Shown: positions 1 to 11,469 of the stretch, in pieces
Layout: each line of letters begins with the position of its first letter
Numbering within the stretch: position 1 is the first letter of the stretch
Program-made: the position numbers and the translations under genes
Source: Staphylotrichum longicolle
Taxonomy: Eukaryota > Ascomycota > Sordariomycetes > Sordariales > Chaetomiaceae
DNA: 64,000 nucleotides
NCBI GenBank assembly: GCA_019096155.1
Contig: JAHCVI010000001.1
Span: 1,984,001-2,048,000 of the forward strand
Reading direction: 5' to 3'
The notes under the pieces: model-generated
Seen by the model: the letters and a program-made list of their open reading frames with translations, nothing else
The model's database searches: none
What the model was told of the DNA's origin: nothing

Positions 1-1940
1 CCATCTATCGCTGCCCCGATGGCAAGGTCCGCTGTTATTGCAAGGGCGCCGACACCGTTATCCTGGAGCGCGTGAACGACGACAATCCTCACGTCGATGT
101 CACGCTCCGCCACCTGGAGGAGTATGCCTCTGAAGGGCTGCGGACTCTTTGCCTGGCCGTGCGTGAGATTCCCGAGCACGAGTACCAGGAGTGGTATCGG
201 GTGTACGATAAGGCGCAGACAACCGTTGGCGGAAACCGTGCGGACGAACTGGACAAGGCTGCTGAGCTCATTGAGCACGACTTCTACCTTCTTGGCGCTA
301 CCGCCATCGAGGATCGGCTCCAGGATGGCGTACCCGAGACGATCCACACCCTTCAGGAGGCAGGGATCAAGGTCTGGGTTCTGACGGGCGATAGGCAGGA
401 AACCGCCATCAACATCGGCATGAGTTGCAAGTTGCTGAGCGAGGACATGATGCTTCTCATCGTCAACGAAGAAAATGCGGCCGCGACCCGGGACAACCTG
501 CAGAAGAAGCTGGACGCCATCCGGAACCAGGGCGACGTCTCGATTGAAATGGGGACTCTAGCCCTTGTGATCGATGGCAAGTCGCTGACGTATGCTCTGG
601 AGAAGGACACGGAGAAGCTGTTCCTCGACCTTGCCGTCATGTGCAAGGCAGTCATCTGCTGCCGTGTCTCGCCGCTGCAGAAGGCCATGGTGGTCAAGGT
701 GGTCAAGAAGTACCAAAAGGAGTCCATCCTCCTGGCTATCGGCGATGGAGCGAACGATGTTTCGATGATTCAGGCCGCTCACATCGGCATTGGCATCAGC
801 GGTGTAGAGGGTCTGCAGGCCGCGCGCAGTGCCGACGTCTCGATTGCCCAGTTCCGCTTCCTCCGAAAGTTGCTCCTCGTCCACGGCGCATGGAGCTACC
901 ACCGTGTCGCCAAGGCCATTCTGTTTTCCTTCTACAAAAACATCACGCTTTATCTGACGCAGTTTTGGGTGAGTCCGTTGAGTTTGCTTGATGTCGCGTT
1001 TCATCTCGCTAACATCCTGTTTAGTACGTGTTTCAAAACGTCTTCTCCGGCGAGGTCATCTACGAGTCCTGGACGCTGTCCTTCTACAACGTCTTCTACA
1101 CCGTCCTCCCTCCTCTCGCCCTGGGTATTCTAGACCAGTTTGTCTCGGCGCGTCTACTCGACCGTTATCCGCAGCTCTACTCTCTGGGCCAGAAGAACCA
1201 ATTCTTCAGGATCAAGGTCTTTGCCGCTTGGATCATCAACGCTGTCTATCACTCCATCATCCTCTACGTGGGCGGATCCCTTTTCTACATCGACGACGGC
1301 GTTCAGGGAGACAGCAACCCGGCCGGCAAGTGGGTCTGGGGTACGGCCATGTACGGCGCCGTCCTCCTGACCGTCCTCGGCAAGGCCGCTCTGGTGACCA
1401 ACAACTGGACGAAATACCACGTCATTGCCATCCCGGGCAGCATGGTCATCTGGATTGTGTTTATCGCCGTCTACGGCATTGTCGCGCCCAAGCTGGGTTT
1501 CTCCGCGGAGCTCTTCAGCGTCGTCCCGCGCCTGTTCAGCAGTCCGTCTTTCTGGCTCGAGATGCCCACGCTGGCGATCCTCTGTCTGGCGAGGGACTTT
1601 GCGTGGAAGTTCAGCAAGCGACTGTGGCGGCCCGAGGCGTATCACCATGTGCAGGAGATCCAGAAGTACAATATCCAGGATTACCGGCCTCGGTATGTTT
1701 TCATTGCCCCCCCACTCCCCTCCCCCCTTACCCGGTTGACAGTTTGCTGACTGGTTGATCTCTAGTATGGAGCAATTCCAAAAGGCCATCCGCAAGGTCA
1801 GGCAGGTGCAGCGCATGCGCAAGCAGCGCGGGTACGCCTTCTCGCAGGCGGATGAGTCGCAGACCAGGGTGCTGCAGGCGTACGATACCACGCAGCATCG
1901 CGGACGGTATGGCGAGATGGCGAGCTCGAGGCCGCACTAG
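1..1940 (+). CDS. P4-type phospholipid-translocating ATPase (Drs2-like flippase), 3' part
   Basis: This aminophospholipid flippase would move phosphatidylserine or phosphatidylethanolamine to the cytosolic leaflet of trans-Golgi or endosomal membranes. The 5' part, including the phosphorylated DKTG region, lies outside the window. Reading frame 3 is open from the first bases. Exons are ..968, 1025-1692 and 1766-1940, with introns 969-1024 and 1693-1765 (GTGAGT/TTAG and GTATGT/CTAG). Visible P-type ATPase motifs are CKGAD in the nucleotide-binding domain, VLTGDRQETAINIG, and the hinge motif GDGANDVSMIQAA. The remaining hydrophobic segments of the C-terminal membrane domain follow. The basic tail (RMRKQRGYAFSQAD) is of the kind found in the autoregulatory C-terminus of Drs2, which favours Drs2 over Dnf or Neo1. 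Family certain; subclade likely. Confidence 0.95.
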
Positions 1941-4644
1941 TTATTGCCGTCGTCTGTTGACATTTTTGGTTGGCTGTGCAATTGCTTTAATGATTCGTTA
2001 GGGGGTGGTTGGACGAAATGGGCCAGGGGGAGTACTTTTTGGGATGGGGTGAAAAAGGGATGTAGGTGCTTGTGAATGTAGGCTTTCTACTACTACTTTG
2101 GGGTTGTGTGGTTTGTACGTTGGGTAATGATCTAGTTAAAACAGCGTGGGAATGTGTCATATCTTTGTGGTTATGGGCTGCGGGAATTCTAGGGGGTGAT
2201 GTGTTTGGGGCATATCAAAAGTTGAAAAGAGGGGACATGTTGAACCGTCATCTCAACCAGAGCTTGCGTGCAGCTCTTGTCTACCTCTTCGAAAAGGACT
2301 TGGCTCCATCCGTCTGCATGAACAAAGTTGACGCCATTGCCTCGTCAAATCTCGACCCTTGGCCCGCTGATCAGTCGCTGATCACTGCGGTAAGACCCGC
2401 ACCTCCTGTGAGGTTGTCTCGACGTCCTTCCTCCCGGCTGATATGCCGCATCCCGAGTTTCTGACCGGACCCGCCCCCCCCCCCCCGCCCGCGGAGATGA
2501 TGTTTTCTCGTCTTTGCTGTGTAAGGGTGTCGAACGCTGATGCGATGAATGTGTCAAATGACATCAACGCAGTACATAGCACGCAATGAGCAACAAGCAC
2601 AGTCACAAATAAAAGGCAATCAGGTAACTGACTGAGGCCCTACTTTGGGCTACCTATGAGCCTATGTAGTAAACTGCCATAAAGGATCTTCATGACTTTG
2701 CGGTTGAAACGAGCAGAGGGATGTTACGCGGCATGGCTCCAACCAGAAGATCCAGGTCCCAAAGACTGTATCCTGGGGGGGAACGTGTGCTTGACTTAGC
2801 AAACCCATACTCGAGGATGAATTGGAGCCATGGCAATTATCTGACAACGATACCCACCTTGACATATGTCAAGGCTTTGTGCGATGAACTGCTTCAGCAA
2901 CCGATTTCAGGAGTGAAAGAGCTGTGATTGGGGTCACTCCCATAACTAGGCTTCACGAACAAAAACTCCGACTACAACCCCGACTGACAGCCCAGCGACA
3001 GGGTGACAATAATGCCACAGAGTACAGAAACTACTCAGAGGTACTCACCTCCACAACACCCCCTCCCTCGAATCTAGATGACTGCCAACTAGGATCAACC
3101 TTCTCTTCCAGTCCATTTCCCCCTTTGCCCCGGCTTTACCCCTTTTCCTCCTGGCCACAGTAGATAGGAGACGGCCAGAAAAAAATCCCCCCCAGGAAAA
3201 AAAAGGGTTCGTCCAGCCAACAGAACACTCCACTCATGCAAAGTTCCAAACGGTCCCTCTCGCCAACAATTGCCATGTTCGCAACCCCATATCCACTTTC
3301 GTGTCGTTGGCATTGGCATGTCTCCATCCGCTACCCCGTTCCCCCGACCCCAGACTCAGTCCAGGCGCCCCGCCCAAGTGGACTCGGGAGGCAATTAGGC
3401 AATGATCGGATTCAGTTCCGCGGAACGGCGCTGGTGCAAAGCATCGGCCGTCTCCACTCCCGGCAGCAGCAAAAGTTGCATTTTCACAATGCAGAGGACG
3501 CATTGTGCGTTGTCCAATGTGTCTCTCACTGGCGATATGACTGACAGCAAAGAGATGCCTCAAAGTTTTCCAGAACTGTGTGTTCAAGCTTTGTTCGATA
3601 AAGGTGGATATCATTATACATTGAGTTTAGCAAGGAAGCCAATTGCTGTTGTGTGTGCCCAATAAACCCCCATGGAAAACGAAAAACCAAAGAAAAAAAA
3701 ACGGCCCGCTCCGGTACTTGAAGAATGGAAAGCCAGGTTGCCACGAGTAGCCGACATTCAGCCCGTTTGAAACAGAAACAAAAACCGGATATATACTTCC
3801 AAAACAATCCATGGATTTCCCTCGACACCCATGGACGATGATTGTGCCAAAAATATTCGTGACAAGGTTGAGTTGTGTCGCCCGATCCTCCGTTCCGTCC
3901 TCCGAGTCCCCGCCCCTGGTTTGACGCCAAGAAAAACCCCCCGACTAACGTTGACCAATGCAGAGTTATGCTCCAAAATTTGCTTTTTCCCATCTAATGT
4001 TGACAAGATCCCATGCCCGCTAAAATCACTTTTTTGAAATGACCCCCTAATGTTGAAAAGGGAAAATGAACAAAGGAAAAAATCGAAGAAGAAAAGACAA
4101 TAAACAAACACAGAGAGGATGCTGCAGGAAGAGTGAAACCCAAGCCCAGCTTTCCCCTTCGCCTCGGCCAGCGGACAGCCGAAAACCCCGCGCTAGAGAA
4201 TGCGGGTGCCCTAAAAATCCTGGCCTACCCCGGAAAATGCGAGATGCTCCAGGACTGATCAGGAAAGCCCGAGGGGATAGTGTGCCCCCGACAAGCCCCC
4301 ATGATCTTGGCCATTGTGTGGGGTAACTGGGAAGCGACTGGCTGCCCAGTTCCTGCTGACGACAGTGTTGGGGGAAATGACAGCTCCGAAGAAAGCTGAC
4401 GCTGCTGCAACCCCATCGTATCACAACCACCCCGCGCGGCAGGTCGCATGGTGGCTTCTGGGGAAATCCCCCACATTGAGCGAGATTAGCTCACCGGGTC
4501 GAAGCATCGTTGCGTGCAGCGCAGCGCAGACAAGAGATGCAAGCCGAGCTCCGACCCCCCTCACATGACATGGACCCAAATAGACGGGCTGCAGCTGTTG
4601 GTCCGCCCATGTCACGTCGAATGTGGGGTTTTGCGGAGGACAGA
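1941..4644. other. Intergenic, no gene recognised
   Basis: This is the 3' flank of the flippase and of the convergent Ecl1 gene. No open frame here has convincing codon bias or family similarity. A run of 13 C residues lies at about 2,474-2,486 and is a likely site of length error or polymorphism. Confidence 0.6.
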
Positions 4645-5757
4645 CTACCGCCCCAGCATGGGTGTCACGAGCTCGATGCTCTTGGGCCTCGAGTACGCGG
4701 CTGGCCTGCGAGACGGCAGCGGTCGGTCGGCGCTTGTCCCGTAGTAATCGCCGCCGGCGCCGAAATAGGTTCCGTCGTATGTCGACGAGAAAAGGCCGGT
4801 GGCTGGCCGCGAGTACGAACTGCTGGGGCTTGTGGCGGCGACACTCCGCGCAAAGGGCCAAATGCCCGAATGGTACGTTCCCACAGGCGACGTGGGACTT
4901 GCTGGCCGGATCGACAGCGACTTGAGAGCTGATATCGCCGACGCGGGGGTGACAGGCGGGGAGATGTGCGTCGAGCTCGGACGCGAAGGCGAGGCGCGGG
5001 GTATAATGTCCCTAGGTTCCGGTGGGCCTGAGTAGAAGGGATATTGGGTGGCCGGGTGACTGCTGGTGTAGTGGCTCGGCACTGCCGATATGCTGGCGCT
5101 GTTCTGGTCATGCATGCGGCACCTGTTTGATGCTGTCAGCAAGCAAACCTTGGTGAACAAAGTGATGGTTGGTGAAGCTCACTCCTCCGAGCAGTACAGG
5201 GACTGGTCGTCAAACGGGACGAACTGCTTTTCGCAGATCATGCTGTCGAAGCGAAAGCTGGTCAGTCTGGGCTTCTCCAAGTCAAGCAAAAACGGGGTAT
5301 ATGCAGGAACGGGCTTGTCTGGTACTTCTTCTTGCCATTGCCCCTCGTTCCCACCCCACCAGCCATTTCCTCGCATCTGGTGCAATTTGGGGTGACACCG
5401 ATCGCCTGCATGTCAGGTGACTGATGCGGGAGGCTGGATATGGATGTGGTCTGAGGGGAGGGGGGCAAAGACGTAATTGAAAGTCGCGAAACACAAGCAA
5501 GGGTTGACGACATACCAGTACTCTGGGAAGCTCTGCCTCTCCTCGTCCCACCAGCGCTCGTCGTCCAAGTCCTTCTCGCGCTCGCGGGGGTTCCGGCCGA
5601 GCTTTGGGACGGTCTGAGGTGAGATCTTCCTCGTCGCCGTGGAAGGACGAGATGAGTGCTTCTTGTAAGAGGGGTCTGTGGCAGTGACGGCCTTCCGTAC
5701 GTCTGTCATGGACGTGTTGCCAGAGCCATGGCCAGACCTTCGACGATGGTGGTGCAT
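4645..5757 (-). CDS. Ecl1-family zinc-binding protein (annotated as life-span regulatory factor)
   Basis: Proteins of the Ecl1/2/3 family extend chronological life span in yeasts; their molecular role is not settled. Exons on the minus strand are 5757-5516, 5242-5183 and 5122-4645, giving 259 aa. The introns are 5243-5515 (273 nt, long for this genome) and 5123-5182. The 60-nt middle exon carries most of the zinc motif. Splicing yields CMICEKQF, then YCSEECRMHDQ, so the metal site is C-x2-C...C-x3-C. The first Cys codon (TG|C) and a Glu codon are split by introns, so no single frame shows the motif. The rest is Ser/Pro-rich and probably disordered, with an acidic-aromatic segment (RWWDEERQSFPEY) just before the motif. 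The start is uncertain: a Met at codon 17 (MTDVRKAV) is also possible. Confidence 0.85.
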
Positions 5758-8700
5758 TTGGGACTGCCCTGTGATTGGCTCGAGGCCTCAGTCGAGAGGA
5801 AAGCAGGGGTGTGTGCGGGGGGGATTCTGGTCCCTTGGGGTCCAGGGCGGGGAGCTGTTTGCCCGGCTTCGTCAACGTCGGACAGAAGAAGAGGAGAGAT
5901 GGAGCTCCTTTGGGGCCCCGGTTCTGGACGGATGGGGTCTATATGAGGCCGCAAATCGTCGTTGACGCCAAGAGAGTCAAGGAGGGAAAAATTGCAGGTT
6001 TGACGAAAGCTGCAAGAGAGTGGTGTCGTGCGGTGGCGAATATGTAGGCTGCAAGAAGAGATTTTCCTGCCCTGTCGGTTCTCGGGTGCTGGTGGATTGG
6101 TGGTAATTATGCCGCTGCACTTCGATAGTTGGTGTCCACGGCAAGGGAGCTGAGCTAATGGGATGTGCAAAGCTATCTGGCTAGACGGGTCCCCAAATCC
6201 GTTCAACGACAACGCTCGACTGCTAGCGCTGTGAGACGGGGCGGGTTGGTCGGGCGCCCTGATCTGTCTCGGTAGGGGAGCTGTTGGGCCACGGCGTGAT
6301 GTCGCGACAGCGGATAGCTCGTGATGCTTGACCACTCTGTTGGAGACACAACTGCAGGCCAAAGCAAGTTTGCAGGAGGTCAATTGGGTCTGTGGACGGC
6401 AACTTGAGGTTGGTGGTTGATGGCTGCACAGCAGAGGGCGAGCTTCCGTTTGAGTGACAAAGGGCCAACCTTGGAAGTGGTCTGTGTGTGTCTGGCCGAC
6501 TTTGGACAACCAACCCCGCGACAGACAGCGGGCTTGTGCTAAAAAGAAGTAAAACGACGGGGTGGATTTGGTGATTCCTTGAGCAAACTCGGCCGTTTTT
6601 TCTATCAGAGTTGGATGACTCCCTCGCTAGCCGGAGTGTAAGCGCTTCGATCCCGGTCGACCCCAGATACGGACGGTTCCTGGAAGCTGCCGAGAACGGA
6701 GATCATCGGGGTGTAAACTGGCCAATCGTGGTTCACCGTCGCTGGTGTGCGGTGAGGGATCGCAGTCTGTGGTCACTGCTGGTCACTGTTGGTCACCAGT
6801 TGCACCTTGCAAGTGTGGGTACTCGGTGCGAGCGGCGGGGCGAAGATCCCAATGCAAGCAGAAGGTGCCGGGGCCAGGGCTCAGCGACGGTGGGGGGTGG
6901 TGATGAAGAGTGGATTGGGATTCCGTGCGTCGATGTGATGTGGGCACACACACGCCGAAGGTGTTGACAGTGTTGGACCAACTTGAAACCAGAGGAGCGA
7001 GGTTGCTTATTACTCCATCTACGAAAAGAGGGCGTGCGGTCCTCTTGTAGGTCACGTCGTCCTGTCTGTCACATCGATTAGCTAAACCACAGGTGCATGC
7101 ACAGGGTTCTGCCCGTGCTGGAGAGGGGCTGAGGAAGGAGGGGTGCCACTGGCATGTCGCCAGCAATGTGGGGTTTTTGGGCGGGGCGTGCCCCTGTCCC
7201 TGTCCCTGTCCAGTTCCCCCCATCCCCCCTCCCTGTCCTTGCCAGTGCCGGATTGCCAGGCGGGATGTCGACGTGATCGATCATGTCTTTCGTAAGCCTG
7301 CCTCGGTCTGCTGCAGGGCGCGGGCCGGCTTCATCTGGTTGAATTTGCTGCCCTCACGATCAGTGATCGGTCCGGTGACAAATCCGTGGGGCGGATGATG
7401 GCATCTGGCAAACCGCAGGACGGACACTACGGAGAGGATGTTGCGAGGATGTTGTGATATCACCCACATTCGCTACCATTGATGGAACAGAACCCTGTTG
7501 AGCTGCCCTGCATCAGCACAACGTTCCAAATGTTTCGCAACATGTGTATATCCAATGCCGTTAGTGCCTTCTTCCTTTGGCCGCCAAGGGCACCCTGATG
7601 AGCTTCGCAGCAGCGCACCAGGAAGGTACCTGCCTCGCCATCTCTTGAATCAACAGGAAGGTGGGTGTGCAGGTCTCGGCCAACCAGAGACTGCACCGAC
7701 AACTCTTGGGGAAATGTGAAGAACGACCTGACAGTGCTGACCCAGCAATGCCCTCCCAACCAGGCACACCCACGCCCCGAAAATCTGGTCATGGGCTCGG
7801 CGCCATCCCATGGCGCCTTGTCTCGTCCATCACACGGCGCACGTTCCTGGCCAGTTGCGATTGCCCAATCCTCCCACCCACGAGGTCATCGCCCCAAAAC
7901 CAAAACCGGGCTGTCAGCCACTGTTCCGGGGTTCTGGTGAAAATTTTCTTTTCCCCCAGACTTGGGGTTGCCCCATCCTTCGTATGAACGGAGTGTTGAT
8001 ATGTCCTCTCTCCACCCAGGCGGAATTGGCTTGTTGCAGCACCGTTTAATAAAGGCAGCAACAAGCGGGATGACGCCGACCTGGAAGACCATCACGCCAT
8101 GCGCTGCCGGTCACGATGGACCCTTGTCTTTCGAAGTTATTTGGAGTCTGTCACAATCTGATATGTTCTTTTTCTATCTTGGGACGCATGTATGAGGAAA
8201 TGCCGTTGTTCCCACAAAACCCCGTCTCATTATCGTATCTCTCCGACACATCCGATCCATGACCGTCGAGAAAACAAATGTTTCCGCCGCGGCCGCCTGT
8301 CTAGAAATGAATAAAACAGTTCGCCGTCCTCGAAGCGCACAATAGTTACACCAGAACTAGGTATGCTTTCGCCGTTCATCAGCGTCGGAGGATCGTGCGA
8401 CACGAACTCGACGCCAATGCATCCGCAACCTAGCAGCAGAATATTATTGGAACTAAACGCAGTCCTTTCTGGCACACCGCGCGTACCCTGAGGGCGACGG
8501 TGCCTGACCTGAATGCCATCATCTTAGTGCGTCATCAGGTCCCTGGCCCGGGCCTCCCCACCCAACAAGGTTGGCATCGTGCATTGCCTGCCCATGTCAG
8601 CATCGCAAGCCTGGACAAGCAATCTCAGGCCGTCCGGACCGTCAAGGTGGTTTTTCAGGTTCTCCCGCTCTCGCGTGGGGGGCACCTTGACGGTTTCACA

Positions 8701-11469
8701 AGACTGCTGCTGGTCAAAAAGCCACCAACAGCACCCCACACACCTCATGAGGAAAGACGCGCCTGACATTTCCAGGCTGTCGCGCACATCCATACACAGT
8801 CCGAGGTCTCCTTCAATTGTCTATCACTCGCGACGTCCCGAACCATCTGGGCTGCGATTGAGCGTGACAATGAAACAATGAAAACTGAGAAGTGCTCAGC
8901 TTCAGGGTCTCCACGACATGCATTGGCGGCAGGCAATGTCGATGCTGCACCCCCCCGCTTCACCCAACTGAGGTGGCAGCTCGGTGCATCTCGGAAGGGT
9001 ACCACTCACATCCGGTCCAGACAGGAAACCTGCACCCCCGACGCACTACCTATCGCTGGTCAAGGTTGCGGGCACACCTTTTGGCATGTACGCGGCCCAG
9101 GCCGTTTCCTGACCCGCCAGACGCAGCAGGCGGATGCTGCGAGCGCGGGACCATGTCTTGCAGCGGCCCATGCGACGGCCCCTCCAAAGACTCCAACAGA
9201 GGCAGGAGACACCTCGAGGGTGTCAAGCCAATTGCCGTCCCGTGTCACTCACCATGTAGTGTCTAGCACCAGGAAAGCACCCGAGGTATGTTCAGCCTGC
9301 CCCTCACACTCACACTGCATGAGACGGCGCGTAGATTAAGCTGTTGAGCTTCCCCTTTTACCTATCAGCAGCTTGGCCTCCTCCGAATCGACCCCGAGAT
9401 AGGTTATGAGATATGAAAGGCCGACCCGCCCTGCCACCACACCAACGGCCCGGGTAACAACGGGTTCTTGAGGCTTTGGGTAGTGGACTTGCACGACTCA
9501 CGCATTGGAACCACACCAACGGCCGGCTGACAGAGGGAACGTCGTAGTGGGGGGTCGTAGACTGACCCCCGCGTGGCCGTTCCCCCCACTCCGCTGGGGT
9601 TCAGAGCGTGGATGATGGTGCATGCAGGTACGCTAGCCGTCGCTTGGCTCTTGATCGGATCCGAGAACCCTTATCACAAGAGATAAGAGATCAGACTGCA
9701 ACGCACACCCCCAGTAGTGGTTGATGAGGAAGGGCCATCAACAAGCAGGATCTCAACCCCGTTTGGTGGTGCCGCTCTGTCCTACCATTCCCTCCGGTTG
9801 CCCTCGGCATGGGCCGGCTTCCGCTGCTTGGCTTCTGTAGCTTGCCTTTCGCAGCTTGGCTTCGACCCGACAACACACAGATTGAGTTTTCCCAAGTCGG
9901 GTGTGATCTGGGCATAACTTTTTCGGATCTGATCAGCCACTCTCCTCCTCCACCTTTCTAGCTTGGCCATCTCGAATTGTGGAGACCGGGAAGCTCTAGG
10001 CTTGTGAAGCGTCTGCTTGCCCATCCATCCGGTCCTGTTACGCGGCGCCATGTGTGAGCGCTAAGAAAACTTCATTCAGGCAGCTCCCGTCCCCGGCCCC
10101 ACTTTGCTCGGCGTCTCTTCCGGAGCTCGAGGCTGTGTCATCCCGGGCCTCCGGTCTCGCAGCCATCGGGTGCCCTGCTTATCTCGGTGCTCGATGATTT
10201 TGGGGACACAGCTGAATTGATCAGCGACACAGTTGCGGGTGCGAAAAAGCGTGTATCCAACGAGTATACTCACGCCAAAACACCACAGTCTTGGGATTCG
10301 TTAAGCAGCGGAGCCACCCAAGAAAGGGCCCAGTGGCTTTAGGCGTAAGAGGAATGCCACCTGAGTGGTGGAAGTTTGCCTAGGACTGCTTTGGAGTCCA
10401 GTGGCTGTTGATAACTCGCACTACCATCTTCAACAACAAGCAAGAACAACAACAACAGTCAACCAAAGATTTCAGTGTCCCGATACTTCGGTCTGTATTA
10501 CACAGTATCTTGGGCGACCCGTCAGCCAACCAGCCCTCTCCCCTCGAATCGGGCCCCTTGCCCGTCACGCAATTCTGCACCAGCACCCTCAGTTCACCTA
10601 ATGCACAGAGGGTGCAGGAGGCAACACACCTTAGCTCCGATTACCCGGGGCTGGGGTCCGCAAGTGATGCGACCCCTGGAGCTGATCACGCCTTGGATTT
10701 TTCAGCCCACACCGACAGTCCGGTTTGCGGCTTGCAGGGGTGGGATGGCGGGACAGCTCGGGCTGAGGTGGTGCAGTTGACTCACTCAGATTTCGCCTCA
10801 TCTGCAGCTCACTTACATGCAACGCTCCAGGCAGGGGGGGTCCCCCGATCGGGCTCGGGAGCACCGGGTTTGGGTTGAAGGGCACTGCGTGTTCCCGCCG
10901 AGAGCGGAGGGCTCACGATAGACGGGTGTATGATTGTGAATATTGTGTAATGGCTGGGGGTGGTGCGATCTGAAACGCTGGTTGGTTGTTTCGTCAGATT
11001 ACTTGGCGATTTGGCGATGTTGGACGGCTCACCGACGGTTTGCGTCGGTGAACGGGTGTCGAGTTTATGACACCCGTCAATGAGGAGTTGGAGACGAGCA
11101 CAACTTGGGGAAAGGGTCATTGTCTTGTAAAGAATAGGATTGATAGGCGTATCAGATGTACCTTACCATTGAAAAAAGGACCAACATAGGTAGTAATGGT
11201 ATGTTCTTGCATCACCGATTTGGAAAGTCAGGTCTAACACAAGAAATAGACTGAACCAGAAGATAAGAACCGCCTCATGTGCAACACCATGAACCAGTCC
11301 ATCCCCATCAAGAATTTTGGCATCCCACTCCCCCGTTGCCTATACAAACGTTTTGTCTTCCCGCCAAAAAGCTGGCGAAGTCATGTGTGGTACACCTCCA
11401 CAAAGCAGTTCCACTCCCACACCAAGTGTAGATGGTCACCACGAAGGCTTCTCCCAAGAAAGAAAAAAA
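5758..11469. other. Large gene-poor interval
   Basis: About 5.7 kb upstream of the Ecl1 gene and downstream of the kelch gene. All open frames lack G/C third-position bias and recognisable domains. It contains a short CCCTGT tandem repeat near 7,192-7,212, which is G-rich on the minus strand. It also holds an inverted pair of GATA motifs near 9,671-9,688 and a repeated 15-mer (accacaccaacggcc) near 9,440 and 9,510. No transposon ends or RIP-like AT-rich tracts are seen. Confidence 0.55.

Noticed and set aside
7187..7215. Telomere-like repeat (CCCTGT units)
   Set aside because: The unit is not the fungal CCCTAA repeat and only about three copies exist.
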